A stretch of 48,800 nt of DNA from Syntrophorhabdaceae bacterium (GTDB lineage: Bacteria; Desulfobacterota; Syntrophorhabdia; Syntrophorhabdales; Syntrophorhabdaceae): contig DATKMQ010000068.1 of NCBI GenBank assembly GCA_035541755.1, positions 1 to 48,800 of the forward strand, read 5' to 3'. Positions 17,433-26,892 of this stretch are shown here, in pieces; within the stretch, counting starts at the first letter, position 1, and each line of letters begins with the position of its first letter. The notes below the pieces were generated by a model that was not told the origin of the DNA, searched no databases, and was given only the letters and a program-made list of their open reading frames with translations. A program made the translations under genes and the position numbers.

Positions 17433-18173
17433 CTACTGTTCAATATCGGCCTGGTTCGTCAATGTTCCCGCAATGGCCGTCAAGTCCCGTCTTTTCAGCA
17501 CGATTTTGCCAAAAGGCCGTCGTTGGCTCAGGGTGGCCGCTCGCACCTTGGCCAACTCGAGTATCCCGAGGATCGTGGCCACCACTTCGCTACGTTCTTC
17601 CTCGCCATAGAGGTCCCACTCAAAACGGCCTGATGTTTCGAGGATACCTCTCAACATTTCGAGCTTCTCTTCCAGGGTAGGTTTTATGATGCGCACGGAA
17701 AAGTAACGCTCTTCCTTGACCTTGAGCAGTTCGAAATAGAGATTGCACAGGCCCAAAAGGTCGTATTCCGATTCCCGCTCTACTGCGCCGTTACCCACGG
17801 CGAATACATCCCGCTCGAGCATGGGCAGGGCGTCTATGGCCTGGGCCATATTCCGGAGCCGCTCGTATTCGATGATCCTCTCCACGAGCTCTTCCCTGGG
17901 GTCTTGTTCCTCGTCGCCACCGTTGCCGATTGACGGCAGAAGCATCTTGGATTTGATGAAGATAAGCAACGAGGCCATTTCGATGAAATCTTCAGCGATC
18001 CTCAGGTTCATATCCCTCACCAGTTCCACGTACTGAAGAAACCGCTCGGTGATCGCCGAGATCGGGATGTCCCAGATACTTATTTTATTCCGCTTGATGA
18101 GCGTGATGAGGACGGCCAGCGGACCTTCGTAGCATTCGAGCTGCACGTCGAGCGTGGGCACAAGGAGACTCAT
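17433..18173 (-). CDS. scpA: Segregation and condensation protein A
   Basis: This 246-aa kleisin is the subunit that bridges SMC heads in the bacterial condensin. The N-terminal SMC-neck-binding part shows the family signature FEGPL-type (YEGPLAVLITLIKRNKI), followed by IWDIPISAITERFLQYVE and EMASLLIFIKSKMLLP. The acidic linker and winged-helix C-terminus ending near ILELAKVRAA are normal. Start ATG overlaps the stop of the upstream DHH-CBS-nucleotidyltransferase gene (4 nt). No scpB follows within the window; sppA is next. Confidence 0.93.
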   Translation of the reverse strand: MSLLVPTLDVQLECYEGPLAVLITLIKRNKISIWDIPISAITERFLQYVELVRDMNLRIAEDFIEMASLLIFIKSKMLLPSIGNGGDEEQDPREELVERIIEYERLRNMAQAIDALPMLERDVFAVGNGAVERESEYDLLGLCNLYFELLKVKEERYFSVRIIKPTLEEKLEMLRGILETSGRFEWDLYGEEERSEVVATILGILELAKVRAATLSQRRPFGKIVLKRRDLTAIAGTLTNQADIEQ

Positions 18174-20812
18174 GGGATTATGCCTTTCTGCATCAGATAA
18201 ATTTCGACGAAGTGTCGTTCTTCTTCTTTCGTCTTCAGGTTCATGTCTATTTTAGCATCTTTTAGCTTCTCAAGCACCTCTTTGTAGATCGGACCCTCCT
18301 CAATGCCGAACTCCTTCAAATCCTCGCCCGTCATAGAGGGCCTGCCAGGATCACGGCCCGTAATGTGGCCTGAAATGGCCTTTTTTATCTCCTCCGATTT
18401 GGTCTTGGCCATGATAAAAAGCATAGCTTCTCTGGAGAGCGGCGTCATGGTCCTGTAAACTTCGCTCTTCTTCATGACGGCAATACCCATGGAAAGCCTG
18501 GCCATGGCAGAACGTAATCGTTCCATGTTCTCGACAGTCTTTTTCTTGAGCCTCTCCATCATTTCCATGCGCCTGCAAAACTCCACCACATCCTCAATCT
18601 TCATGTGATCTGTGAGACCCAGTAGATAATATTCGAGCTTATCTACCGCTTTGCCCTGGTATAGGAATTCGTGCCATTTGAACACAGCGCGCATCTGACT
18701 GAAGAGCTTTTCCTTTTCCTTATCGAATGTAATCGCCGTAGAGATAAACCGCAAGAGATCATGTTCTTGTAAACCTCTTAAAACCTTTTCAGGCTCATCC
18801 TCCCGAAGGATCAGTGCGAGTTCTGTCCAGAGCCTTTTCCCCTTAATTCTCGCGAGAAAGTTGAGTTTCACCGCATTTTTGATGAGGTCCAGGGTGTGCT
18901 TGCCAAGCCTGAAATCAAAGCGATGCTCAAACCGAATGGCGCGAAACACGCGAGTGGGGTCCTCGACGAAACTTAAGGAGTGGAGCACCCTGATGGTCTT
19001 TTCCTTGATATCGCGCTGGGCGCCGAAAAAATCGATGAGCTCACCGAAGGTATTCTTATTGAGCGAGATGGCCAGCGTGTTGATGGTGAAGTCCCGTCGA
19101 TGAAGATCGAGTTTCAGGGAGCTGTGCTCTACAACGGGAAGCGCAGCCGGAGCCTTGTAGTATTCGAGCCGCGCCGATGCAATGTCCACCTTAAAGCCGT
19201 CGGGATAGAGTATTTTTGCCGTGGCGAATTCCTTGTGGGAACGCATCTTAACCCGAAAATTCCTGGACATTTCTTCCGCAAACGCTATGCCGTCTCCCTC
19301 CACAACGATATCAATATCATAGTTATCGTTCCGAAGGATGAGGTCTCTCACGAACCCGCCCACGAGAAAGGCATGGTAGCCGAGTGCGTCGGCCAGCTCG
19401 CCGATGTCCTCAAGCCTTTTCATGGTTTCCTTAGGAAGCCGCTCCACCATGAGTTTCCTGACATTCTTTCTCTTCGCGTATTTTTCGTGGAATTCGAGTT
19501 TTTCAAGGACCGTTTTGGCTATCTCGTCTTCGAGTATCCTTAAAAGGTCTGTGCGGGTTATGGCCCCTTTGAGTTCTCCCTCTTCCACAACGGGTAGGAA
19601 CCTCTGGCCGCTTCCTATGATCTGTTCTTTTACCCGCTCGATAGAGTCTTCGGGCTTCACACTCTGGAATTCCGTGAACATATATTCGCTTACGGGAACA
19701 TTCTCCAGCTTGTGAAACGCTGCCTTCTCCGCCACCTGTCGCGTAATCACGCCTACAAGCTTACCGCCCGATAGAACCGGCAGGGCGTTGATATTATATT
19801 TGGTGAGGATGCTCTTGGCATCGTGTATCAAACCGGAGGCCTCCACAAACTTGACAGGGAAAAACATGATATCTTTTGCCTTCCATAACGGTTTTACGTT
19901 ATACCGGAGGATCTCCACGAGGCGGTCTTTCGCCTCAACGAGAGTCATGTCTTTCACTGTGGCCGAAGCGGCAACTTTGTGGCCTCCACCTCCCATGAGC
20001 GACATGATGTAACCCGAATCGACCTCCGGTATGCGGCTGCGCCCTATTATGTGAACCCTGTCCTCCATCCTGAAGAGCGCAAAGAGCACGTTGATATTCT
20101 CCATGTCACGGAATTTGTGGACGATGACCGCAAGGTCTCCCACGTACTCTTCGGTGCTCGCCTCGGTAATCACCACATCGATTCCGTTGATGCTATAGAC
20201 TGCGGCGTTTTTGATGATATCGTTGAGCAAGAAAACCTGCTCGGGGGTGAGTTCCCTAACGAGCATATCAGAAATGAGATTGACGCTGGCCCCTTTGGAA
20301 AGCAAATACGATGCGGCTTCGAAATCGAATGTGGTAGTCGATGAAAACCTGAAGCTGCCGGTTTCTTCGTAGATGCCGAGCATGATAATTGTGGCTTCTT
20401 CCGAAGTAACGGGTATTTCGCGCTCCTTCAGAATGGAAACAAGGATACTCACTGTGGCCCCCACGGTGCGTATCACCTCTAAGTCTCCTTTTATGTCGTC
20501 GCTCGATGCCGGATGATGGTCGTAGATGTGGACTTTGGCCTTACCGTTCTCGAGAATCTTGGCCAGTTCCCCGATGCGCGATTTCTGCCGCGTATCCACA
20601 AGAATAAGCGTATCTACGTCGTCGTAGTCGATCTTCTTCATCTTTTCGATGTCAAAGAGATAGAGCGTCGAGTGGATAAGAAAATCACGGAGCGTCTTCT
20701 CCTGTGAACCGGGGAAGACGAGCGCCGCATCAGGATAGAGCTTCTTGGCCGCCACCATGGACGAGAGCGAATCGAAATCAGCGTTCATGTGGGACGTAAT
20801 GACCTTCATCAA
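18170..20812 (-). CDS. DHH phosphoesterase - CBS pair - tRNA nucleotidyltransferase (A-adding type) fusion
   Basis: This 880-aa multidomain protein starts with a DHH/DHHA1 phosphoesterase (about 1-310): SHMNADFDSLSS, the VDTR motif and D98-H99-H100, with a GGGGHKVAAS loop. Two CBS domains follow (about 315-435). From about 455 comes a class II poly(A) polymerase/CCA enzyme: GGFVRD near 484, NYDIDIVVEGD near 496, RRDFTINTLA, and EDPTRVFRAIRFEHRF. Related fusions in Aquifex and Geobacter-type bacteria include A-adding enzymes that finish tRNA CCA ends, and the DHH part may act as a nuclease on RNA. No separate CC-adding enzyme is in the window. It overlaps xerD and scpA by 4 nt each. Confidence 0.9.
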   Translation of the reverse strand: MMKVITSHMNADFDSLSSMVAAKKLYPDAALVFPGSQEKTLRDFLIHSTLYLFDIEKMKKIDYDDVDTLILVDTRQKSRIGELAKILENGKAKVHIYDHHPASSDDIKGDLEVIRTVGATVSILVSILKEREIPVTSEEATIIMLGIYEETGSFRFSSTTTFDFEAASYLLSKGASVNLISDMLVRELTPEQVFLLNDIIKNAAVYSINGIDVVITEASTEEYVGDLAVIVHKFRDMENINVLFALFRMEDRVHIIGRSRIPEVDSGYIMSLMGGGGHKVAASATVKDMTLVEAKDRLVEILRYNVKPLWKAKDIMFFPVKFVEASGLIHDAKSILTKYNINALPVLSGGKLVGVITRQVAEKAAFHKLENVPVSEYMFTEFQSVKPEDSIERVKEQIIGSGQRFLPVVEEGELKGAITRTDLLRILEDEIAKTVLEKLEFHEKYAKRKNVRKLMVERLPKETMKRLEDIGELADALGYHAFLVGGFVRDLILRNDNYDIDIVVEGDGIAFAEEMSRNFRVKMRSHKEFATAKILYPDGFKVDIASARLEYYKAPAALPVVEHSSLKLDLHRRDFTINTLAISLNKNTFGELIDFFGAQRDIKEKTIRVLHSLSFVEDPTRVFRAIRFEHRFDFRLGKHTLDLIKNAVKLNFLARIKGKRLWTELALILREDEPEKVLRGLQEHDLLRFISTAITFDKEKEKLFSQMRAVFKWHEFLYQGKAVDKLEYYLLGLTDHMKIEDVVEFCRRMEMMERLKKKTVENMERLRSAMARLSMGIAVMKKSEVYRTMTPLSREAMLFIMAKTKSEEIKKAISGHITGRDPGRPSMTGEDLKEFGIEEGPIYKEVLEKLKDAKIDMNLKTKEEERHFVEIYLMQKGIIP

Positions 20813-21669
20813 CCCCTCGGATGGTACTTTTTGTGGATCTCTTTGAGCCTTTTACTGTCCACGTGCGTGTATATCTGCGTGGTCGCAATATCTTCGTGAC
20901 CGAGCAGCATTTGAACCGAACGGAGATCCGCGCCCCCTTGAAGCAGATGCGTGGCAAAGGTGTGCCGTATGGTGTGGGGAGAGACATGGCGGCTCTGCAT
21001 ACGCGCGCCGTACTTCTTGATGATCTTCCAGACCGCCTGCCGTGTGAGCATTCCGCCCCGGTTATTCGGGAAAAGATAGGTCCCGGCAGGCTTCTCCGTA
21101 TCAAGATACAACTTTATGGCCTCTCTCGAATAGGTCCCGAGCGGCACGACCCTCTCCTTGGATCGCTTTCCCATGGCCACCACAAAGCCGCCTTCGAGGT
21201 TCACATCGCTCTTGTTGAGCTTCACCAGTTCGGAAACGCGAAGTCCCGTGGCGTAGAGAAGTTCCAGCATGGTCCTGTCGCGAAGCGATGTCTTGGAGCC
21301 TTCAGGCATCCGGATAAGCTCCACGATTTCCTGCTCGGACAAAACATCGGGGATCGGCGCCTTGAATCGGGGGATTTCAACGTCTTCGAGGGGGCTCACC
21401 TTGACTGTACCTTCCATGAGGAGAAAGTTGAAGAAACCTCTTAAGGCCGACACAGCACGCACGATGCTTCTCGCCTGCTTGCCCCGCTCGTGGAGATGGC
21501 CTATGTAGGCTTCCACGTGCCTTCGCTCCGGCATACCGGGGCCCGCGTTTTCTATGAACTTGAGAAATTCGATTATGTCTCTGTTGTATGCATCAACCGT
21601 ATGCGGCGAGGCGCCCCGCTCGGTGATGAGGTATTGGATGAATTGGTCAAGGTAATGGTATAGGGACAT
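20809..21669 (-). CDS. xerD: XerC/XerD-type tyrosine recombinase
   Basis: This 286-aa recombinase has an N-terminal SAM-like core-binding domain (about 1-90; YLDQFIQYLITERGAS) and a catalytic domain with all active residues, counted from the chosen start: R144 in TGLRVSEL, K168 in GKRSKERVVPL, H232 and R235 in PHTIRHTFATH, H258 in LLGHEDI, and Tyr267 in TTQIYTHV. It is the chromosome-dimer-resolution type rather than a phage integrase. ATG 21667-21669 is preferred because the family begins here and a predicted promoter ends at 21695, leaving the ATG at 21693 without a leader. Whether it is XerC or XerD cannot be told from sequence. Confidence 0.9.
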   Translation of the reverse strand: MSLYHYLDQFIQYLITERGASPHTVDAYNRDIIEFLKFIENAGPGMPERRHVEAYIGHLHERGKQARSIVRAVSALRGFFNFLLMEGTVKVSPLEDVEIPRFKAPIPDVLSEQEIVELIRMPEGSKTSLRDRTMLELLYATGLRVSELVKLNKSDVNLEGGFVVAMGKRSKERVVPLGTYSREAIKLYLDTEKPAGTYLFPNNRGGMLTRQAVWKIIKKYGARMQSRHVSPHTIRHTFATHLLQGGADLRSVQMLLGHEDIATTQIYTHVDSKRLKEIHKKYHPRG

Positions 21670-21694
21670 AGATTCGCGTGAAAAGACCAGCATG

Positions 21695-21723
21695 ATGTTA
21701 TCGTATCAGCCATATTATGTCAA
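21695..21723 (-). promoter_or_regulatory. Candidate promoter of xerD
   Basis: On the minus strand, TTGACA (21723-21718) and TAACAT (21700-21695) are exactly 17 nt apart. Transcription would start around 21688, supporting the downstream ATG at 21669 as the xerD start. The remaining gap, 21724-21867, shows nothing else. Confidence 0.5.
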
Positions 21724-21867
21724 CAGAAATCCCCGTGGTGATGTGGCAGACGTGCTCGAATTGTCTGTACGGCTTAACCCGGAGCACACCATTGAACAGC
21801 CCGCTTCATGGCAGATTTTGTCTCTTTTATCCGTTGCGCCCTTGCCACCGCTTACCGTGGATCGGGG

Positions 21868-22617
21868 TCACGGCATAGCCGCACCTGCCTGAGATGTCCC
21901 CTCAATCTTCTCCACCATTCCCCTGAGTTCTTCTATGAATAGGGAGTAACCGACCTCGTTGAGATGCACGCCATCGTCTTCATGGTATGCTTTCCTGAGA
22001 TTGCCCGAAGAATCTGCAAACCTGGCAGTCGGGTCTATGAAGAAGCATCTGCTACCTTGGGCTTCGCAGAGTTTTCTCAAATCGCCGTTTAACTCCCTCA
22101 CCCGTTTATTTCTGCCCGCAAGATCGCGTCGCACGCCCTCGTCAACGGGTAACACGGCAGTAAATAGACACGTGAGGTTGCCCGGCAGGGCCGAGATGAT
22201 TGCCGAGTAATTCTTAAGGATTTCCTCGTTGCCTCTGCGCCGCAGGTCATTGCTGCCTATAGTTAAAATGCATATTCTTGCCCGCTCAAGAGAGCGATAC
22301 TTGGGTAATCTCTTCAACACGCCCAATGTGGTATCGCCACCGATGCCGAAATTTACTGAGGGATTAGCTACGGCAGTGACGCAAAGCCCCTGGGTGAAGC
22401 TATCTCCGACAAAAATCGCCGCCCCCTTCGGGATGTTCACATCCATTCTTTCATGGAATTTGACCATTGTCTCATAATACTCACTCAACTCCGGTTCAAT
22501 ATCCTTAATAAGTCCCAACCGGAATCCAATGCGAGGGATAATGTCAGTCTTCACGACCAAAACAAGCAAAAGAAGATGCAGAGTAACGACGTAACCGATC
22601 ATCAAGCCTTTTTGCAT
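21868..22617 (-). CDS. SGNH/GDSL-type hydrolase with N-terminal membrane anchor
   Basis: This protein of about 249 aa has an N-terminal hydrophobic helix (residues 4-24), so it is probably anchored and faces the periplasm. Block I is VGDSFTQG (Ser nucleophile), block II a Gly in NFGIGGDTT, block III GSNDLRRRG (Asn), and block V DDGVHLNEVGY (Asp and His). These are the SGNH-hydrolase residues of esterases, lysophospholipases and sugar O-deacetylases; the substrate is unknown. ATG 22617 is chosen because AGAGGTG lies 7 nt upstream; the GTG at 22626 would sit on that site. Confidence 0.85.
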   Translation of the reverse strand: MQKGLMIGYVVTLHLLLLVLVVKTDIIPRIGFRLGLIKDIEPELSEYYETMVKFHERMDVNIPKGAAIFVGDSFTQGLCVTAVANPSVNFGIGGDTTLGVLKRLPKYRSLERARICILTIGSNDLRRRGNEEILKNYSAIISALPGNLTCLFTAVLPVDEGVRRDLAGRNKRVRELNGDLRKLCEAQGSRCFFIDPTARFADSSGNLRKAYHEDDGVHLNEVGYSLFIEELRGMVEKIEGTSQAGAAMP

Positions 22618-22815
22618 TTTGATCACCTCTGTCGCTTCTGACCGGTTACCCGGCTACCCCGCACGGCGAATTCACGCCTCGTTGCCAAAAACGGTCAAAC
22701 CGGTTCGAAGAAAAAACCCTTCTGAGCAATACGATACATGAACTCAAACCGGAATTGAGCACGTCCTCGGCTCGCACAGCCAAACATCTCTTTTTACGCT
22801 TTACAAACGTCGTGA

Positions 22816-23259
22816 TTAGCGGTGACCGGTTGAACCGAAGCCGCCCTGACCGCGTTCCGTCTCTTCCAGCCGGTCGACAATCTTCCACTCTACCCGGGCC
22901 ACCTTGTTGAAGACCATTTGCGCAATCCTGTCCCCGCCCTTGATCACGAACGCCTCATTTCCCAGATTGACAAGGATGATCTTCACCTCGCCCCGGTAAT
23001 CCGCATCGATAGTGCCGGGCGTATTGAGGACCGTCACACCATACTTGATCGCCAGCCCGCTCCTCGGTCGTATTTCCGCTTCGTACCCCTCGGGGATACT
23101 GATGGAGAGACCCGTAGGTATGAGGGAGCGTTCCATATGATTTAAGACCACAGGTTCGTCTATGAACGCGCAAAGATCCACGCCGGAGGAGGCGTCCGTG
23201 GCGTAGGTGGGTAGCTCAACGCCCTCACGCTTAGCCACCAAGACCTCTATCCTTTCCAT
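22816..23259 (-). CDS. dut: dUTP diphosphatase
   Basis: This 147-aa trimeric dUTPase hydrolyses dUTP to dUMP, keeping uracil out of DNA and feeding dTMP synthesis. Conserved motifs are visible: AGVDLCA-type motif I (SSGVDLCAF), RSGLA (motif II), [10 protein letters not shown] (motif III, with the catalytic Asp and Tyr), GDRIAQMV (motif IV), and the glycine-rich C-terminal arm [11 protein letters not shown] (motif V). Length is normal. The start overlaps the end of the M16 protease gene by 13 nt. About 190 nt of apparently empty sequence (22627-22815) follows before the SGNH gene. Confidence 0.97.
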   Translation of the reverse strand: MERIEVLVAKREGVELPTYATDASSGVDLCAFIDEPVVLNHMERSLIPTGLSISIPEGYEAEIRPRSGLAIKYGVTVLNTPGTIDADYRGEVKIILVNLGNEAFVIKGGDRIAQMVFNKVARVEWKIVDRLEETERGQGGFGSTGHR

Positions 23260-24503
23260 ACGTTCTCGACCTTTTTTGCGTCAACATTTCCGAGCACCGT
23301 TATAGATATTTCTTCGGGATTTTCGAAGATCTCCCGGGCAATCTTATCCACGTCCTTCTTCCGTATGTCCTCTATTTCGCGTACCGTCTCCTTGAGCGGT
23401 ATGTAATCGCCGAAGTATATTTCGTTCTTGGCAAGCCTCCCCATCCGCGTTTCCGAACTCTCGAGCGAAATAAACAGGTTACCCTTAATGTGCTCCTTGG
23501 AAAATGCGAGCTCGGCGTCGCTAATTCCCTCATCCCTGAGCCGTCGTATCTCGGTCTTGATGAGATATAACACCTCGTCGATAAACTCTCTGGATGTGGA
23601 TGTAGATATACCGAAGGTCCCCGCGTCGTGGTAACAGTTTACATAAGAATAGATGCTGTAGACAAGCCCCCTCTGCTCACGAATTTCCTGAAACAGATGG
23701 GAACTCATGCTCCCGCCCATAAGCGCGTTGAGCACGTATATGGGGTAGCGTCTTCGGTCCACCTGGCTTACGCCTTCGGTGCCGATGCAGAGATAGATGT
23801 GTTCGAGGTCTTTTTCGTAGATATCGATGCCCCGGTGCGCAACCGGCGGCCTGAGGTCCCTTGTTATCCCGTTATGCGCCACGCCCGCAAAGAATTGCTC
23901 GATCCTATTGGTGCAATCATCATGGTCCACCCTGCCCGATATGGTGATGATCGCAGCCCCGGGGCCGTAGTATTCTTTGAAGTAGCTTTTGAGTCCGCCC
24001 TCGTTGAAGCTCTCTACGTTCTTCTCCGATCCGAGGATCGTCATGCCCAGGGGATGATCCTTGAAATAGGAGGCGTTAAACATATCGTAGATCGACTCAT
24101 CGGGCGTGTCATCGACCATTTTGATTTCCTGGACAACCACATACCTTTCCTTCTCGATATCGTCGCTTTTGAAAAGGGAGTTCTTATACATGTCGGAGAT
24201 GATGCCGAGGGCGATATTCATGTCCTTTTTCAGCACCCGGGCATACAGACAGGTGTACTCTTTGCCGGTGAAAGCGTTGATTGAACCCCCGATGGCGTCG
24301 AACTCCCTCGCGATGTCGTAAGCACTCCGTGAGGATGTGCCCTTGAAAAGCATGTGCTCGATAAAGTGGGAGATGCCGTTGTTCTCCGGGGTTTCGTATC
24401 TGCTGCCCGCTTTCCACCAGATGCCGAGAGAGACCGTGGAAAAATACGGAACGGATTCCGTTACAACGGTGATGCCGTTACTAAGCACGGTCTTCTTGTA
24501 CAT
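23247..24503 (-). CDS. M16 family zinc peptidase (processing-peptidase-like)
   Basis: This 418-aa insulinase-family protease has the inverted zinc motif H46-F-I-E49-H50 (HxxEH) and the distal zinc ligand Glu126 in [10 protein letters not shown]. The C-terminal half contains the substrate-binding RGLVYSIYS segment. It is the PqqL/YmxG-like single-unit form (about 410-430 aa) that forms homodimers and is usually found after pnp in many bacteria, as here. The ATG at 24503 directly follows the pnp stop. Cellular substrate is unknown. Confidence 0.93.
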   Translation of the reverse strand: MYKKTVLSNGITVVTESVPYFSTVSLGIWWKAGSRYETPENNGISHFIEHMLFKGTSSRSAYDIAREFDAIGGSINAFTGKEYTCLYARVLKKDMNIALGIISDMYKNSLFKSDDIEKERYVVVQEIKMVDDTPDESIYDMFNASYFKDHPLGMTILGSEKNVESFNEGGLKSYFKEYYGPGAAIITISGRVDHDDCTNRIEQFFAGVAHNGITRDLRPPVAHRGIDIYEKDLEHIYLCIGTEGVSQVDRRRYPIYVLNALMGGSMSSHLFQEIREQRGLVYSIYSYVNCYHDAGTFGISTSTSREFIDEVLYLIKTEIRRLRDEGISDAELAFSKEHIKGNLFISLESSETRMGRLAKNEIYFGDYIPLKETVREIEDIRKKDVDKIAREIFENPEEISITVLGNVDAKKVENVWKG

Positions 24504-26591
24504 TTACCCCCGCGGCGGCTTCTGGTCTCTCAGGACAGCCTTTCTTGACAATTTTATTCTGCCATTATCCTCGATATCGATGACCTTTACAGTCATCTCC
24601 TCGCCCTCTTTCGCAACATCGGATGCCTTTTTCACAAATCCGTCGGCTAGCTGACTCACATGGACAAAACCGTCCACATTGGGCCCTAATTCGACAACGA
24701 CACCGGCGTCGATCACTTTCTTCACTTTGCCCGTGTAAATCGTTCCGATCTCGATCTCTTTGGTAAGCATCTTGATCATGTCAATTGCAGCATTTGCCGA
24801 GCCCTCATCGATGGAGGCAATCCTCACTATACCGGAATCCTCGATATCGATCTTCACGCCCGTCTCTTCAATGATGCCCCTGATAATCTTGCCGCCGGGG
24901 CCGATAACATCCCGTATCCTGTCCGGCTTTATCTGCATGGTGAAGATACGCGGGGCATAAGGGGATAGATGCTCTCTCGGCCCTTCGATGGTCTGCTTCA
25001 TGATGTCGAGTATTGTTGCAATTCCCTTCTGGCCCTGGGTTACCGCTTTGGACATGATCTCCTTTGTAATGCCCTTGATCTTAATATCCATTTGAATGGC
25101 GGTGACGCCTTCCCTGGTACCGGCAATCTTGAAATCCATATCGCCTAAGTGATCTTCGTCGCCCAGGATATCGGAAAGGATCACTTCTCTATCCCCTTCC
25201 TTCACAAGACCCATGGCGATGCCGGCAACAGGCTCCTTAATGGGAACGCCCGCATCCATGAGAGAAAGGCACCCCCCGCAGACCGTAGCCATGGAGGAAG
25301 AACCGTTCGATTCGAGGATTTCCGAGACGATGCGTATGGTATAGGGAAAATCTTCCTTGGACGGCAAAATCGGGGTAAGCGCCCTTTCCGCCAGATTCCC
25401 ATGACCGATCTCGCGACGTGTAGGGCCGCGAAGCATGCCGACTTCGCCCACAGAAAAAGGTGTAAAATTGTAGTGCAGCAGAAAGCTCTTGAAAGTCTCT
25501 CCTCCATGGAGGGATTCTATCTTCTGTTCGTCTTCGGAAGTCCCGAAGGTGGTGACTGCAAGCGCCTGTGTTTCACCTCTCGTGAACAGACCTGAGCCAT
25601 GGGTCCTTGGAAGGATGCCCACCGCACAGGAGATATTCCTGATATCTTCGAAGCCTCGCCCGTCGATCCTTTTGCCGTTTGACAATAGCTGTTCGCGCAT
25701 GATGTCCCGGGTCACGTCTTCAAAAACCTTGCTTACCGCACCTTCTTCAGTATCAGGGTAGGCCTTTTTCACCTCGGCGAGAATCTCTTGCTGGCGCGCA
25801 CCCCTCTCAAGCTTCGCCTTTACGGCAAAGCTTTCCATGAGGTCCTTCTCGACCTTCCCACGCATCTCCTTCTTGAGATCTTCCGTATCTAAAGGCGCCT
25901 TGATCTGCCACTTCGGTTTCCCCACCTTGTCCTGCAGTTTCTCCTGCATTTCGATAAGAGGAAGCAAGCTCTGATGGCCAAACTGAATTGCCTCTATCAG
26001 ATCGGCTCCGCTCACAAATTGTGCTTCACCTTCCACCATGATGATCGCGTCCTTGGTGCCCACGACGACGATGTCGATATCGCTCCCTTCCATATCGGCG
26101 GGTGCGGGGTTCACAATGAAGGTGCCATCTTTCCTGCCCACCTTCACTCCGGCAAAAGGACCGGCAAAGGGTATCCCTGAGACGGTTACCGCACAGGAAG
26201 CTCCGATGAGTCCGGCGATGGCCGGATCATGCTCCTGGTCAGCAGAGAGTACCGTGGCGATAACCTGCGTCTCGTTGCGAAAACTCTTGGGGAAGAGAGG
26301 TCTCAGCGGTCTGTCGATGAGACGTGACATGAGCGTTTCCAGCCCCGAGGGTCTTCCCTCTCGTTTAAAAAACCCGCCGGGAAATTTCCCTGCCGCGTAG
26401 GACATTTCCTGGTAATTGACCGTGAGAGGAAGGAAATCGTTTGTCGATTCTTCCTTTTCGGCCACTGCCGTTACCAGTACAACTGTGTCTCCGTACTGGA
26501 CAAGGACGCTGCCATCCGCCTGTTTCGCAAGGTCCCCTGTGCTGATCGTGAGCGGTTTGCCCGCAAAATCAATACTAATACTTTCTTTCAT
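24504..26591 (-). CDS. pnp: Polyribonucleotide nucleotidyltransferase (PNPase)
   Basis: This 695-aa phosphorolytic 3'-5' exoribonuclease has two RNase PH domains (about 1-220 and 310-540) joined by an all-helical domain. The second core carries FTRGETQALA and EILESNGSSSMATVCGG, and GDEDHLGDMDFKIAGT contains the catalytic Asp residues. A KH domain (about 550-610; IGPGGKIIRGI) and an S1 domain (about 615-690; GTIYTGKVKKVIDAG) complete it. AGGAAG precedes the ATG. The order rpsO-pnp is conserved; in E. coli the two are co-transcribed and the message is processed by RNase III. Confidence 0.98.
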   Translation of the reverse strand: MKESISIDFAGKPLTISTGDLAKQADGSVLVQYGDTVVLVTAVAEKEESTNDFLPLTVNYQEMSYAAGKFPGGFFKREGRPSGLETLMSRLIDRPLRPLFPKSFRNETQVIATVLSADQEHDPAIAGLIGASCAVTVSGIPFAGPFAGVKVGRKDGTFIVNPAPADMEGSDIDIVVVGTKDAIIMVEGEAQFVSGADLIEAIQFGHQSLLPLIEMQEKLQDKVGKPKWQIKAPLDTEDLKKEMRGKVEKDLMESFAVKAKLERGARQQEILAEVKKAYPDTEEGAVSKVFEDVTRDIMREQLLSNGKRIDGRGFEDIRNISCAVGILPRTHGSGLFTRGETQALAVTTFGTSEDEQKIESLHGGETFKSFLLHYNFTPFSVGEVGMLRGPTRREIGHGNLAERALTPILPSKEDFPYTIRIVSEILESNGSSSMATVCGGCLSLMDAGVPIKEPVAGIAMGLVKEGDREVILSDILGDEDHLGDMDFKIAGTREGVTAIQMDIKIKGITKEIMSKAVTQGQKGIATILDIMKQTIEGPREHLSPYAPRIFTMQIKPDRIRDVIGPGGKIIRGIIEETGVKIDIEDSGIVRIASIDEGSANAAIDMIKMLTKEIEIGTIYTGKVKKVIDAGVVVELGPNVDGFVHVSQLADGFVKKASDVAKEGEEMTVKVIDIEDNGRIKLSRKAVLRDQKPPRG

Positions 26592-26612
26592 GTTTTCTTC
26601 CTATCTTTATTT

Positions 26613-26882
26613 TTATTTTCTCAGACCGAGCTTCTCGACAACTTTCTTGTATCGATCCACATTTTTTTCCCTGAGATAGTTGAGAAGTCTTCTCCTGCTA
26701 CCCACAAGAACGAGCATGCCCCTGCGGGAATTATGGTCTTTCGAGAATTTCTTAAAATGCTCTGTCAGTGATTTGATCCTTTCCGTGAGAAGAGCAATCT
26801 GAACCTCGGGAGAGCCCGTATCTTTTTCATGGACTTTAAAGTCCTCGATGACTGTCTTTTTCCGATCCGTGGTAAGCGCCAT
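26613..26882 (-). CDS. rpsO: 30S ribosomal protein S15
   Basis: This 89-aa protein is the primary 16S rRNA-binding protein S15. It shows the family layout: an N-terminal helix, then [44 protein letters not shown], and a C-terminal helix. Length is the usual 88-89. AAGGAGG lies 6 nt before the ATG. It is between truB and pnp, as in most bacteria, and S15 commonly represses its own translation. Confidence 0.98.
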   Translation of the reverse strand: MALTTDRKKTVIEDFKVHEKDTGSPEVQIALLTERIKSLTEHFKKFSKDHNSRRGMLVLVGSRRRLLNYLREKNVDRYKKVVEKLGLRK

Positions 26883-26892
26883 GTAATCCTCC

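Noticed and set aside
18861-19543. Long plus-strand frames opposite the DHH-CBS fusion
   Set aside because: They have no domain or ribosome binding site; the minus-strand gene explains the region.
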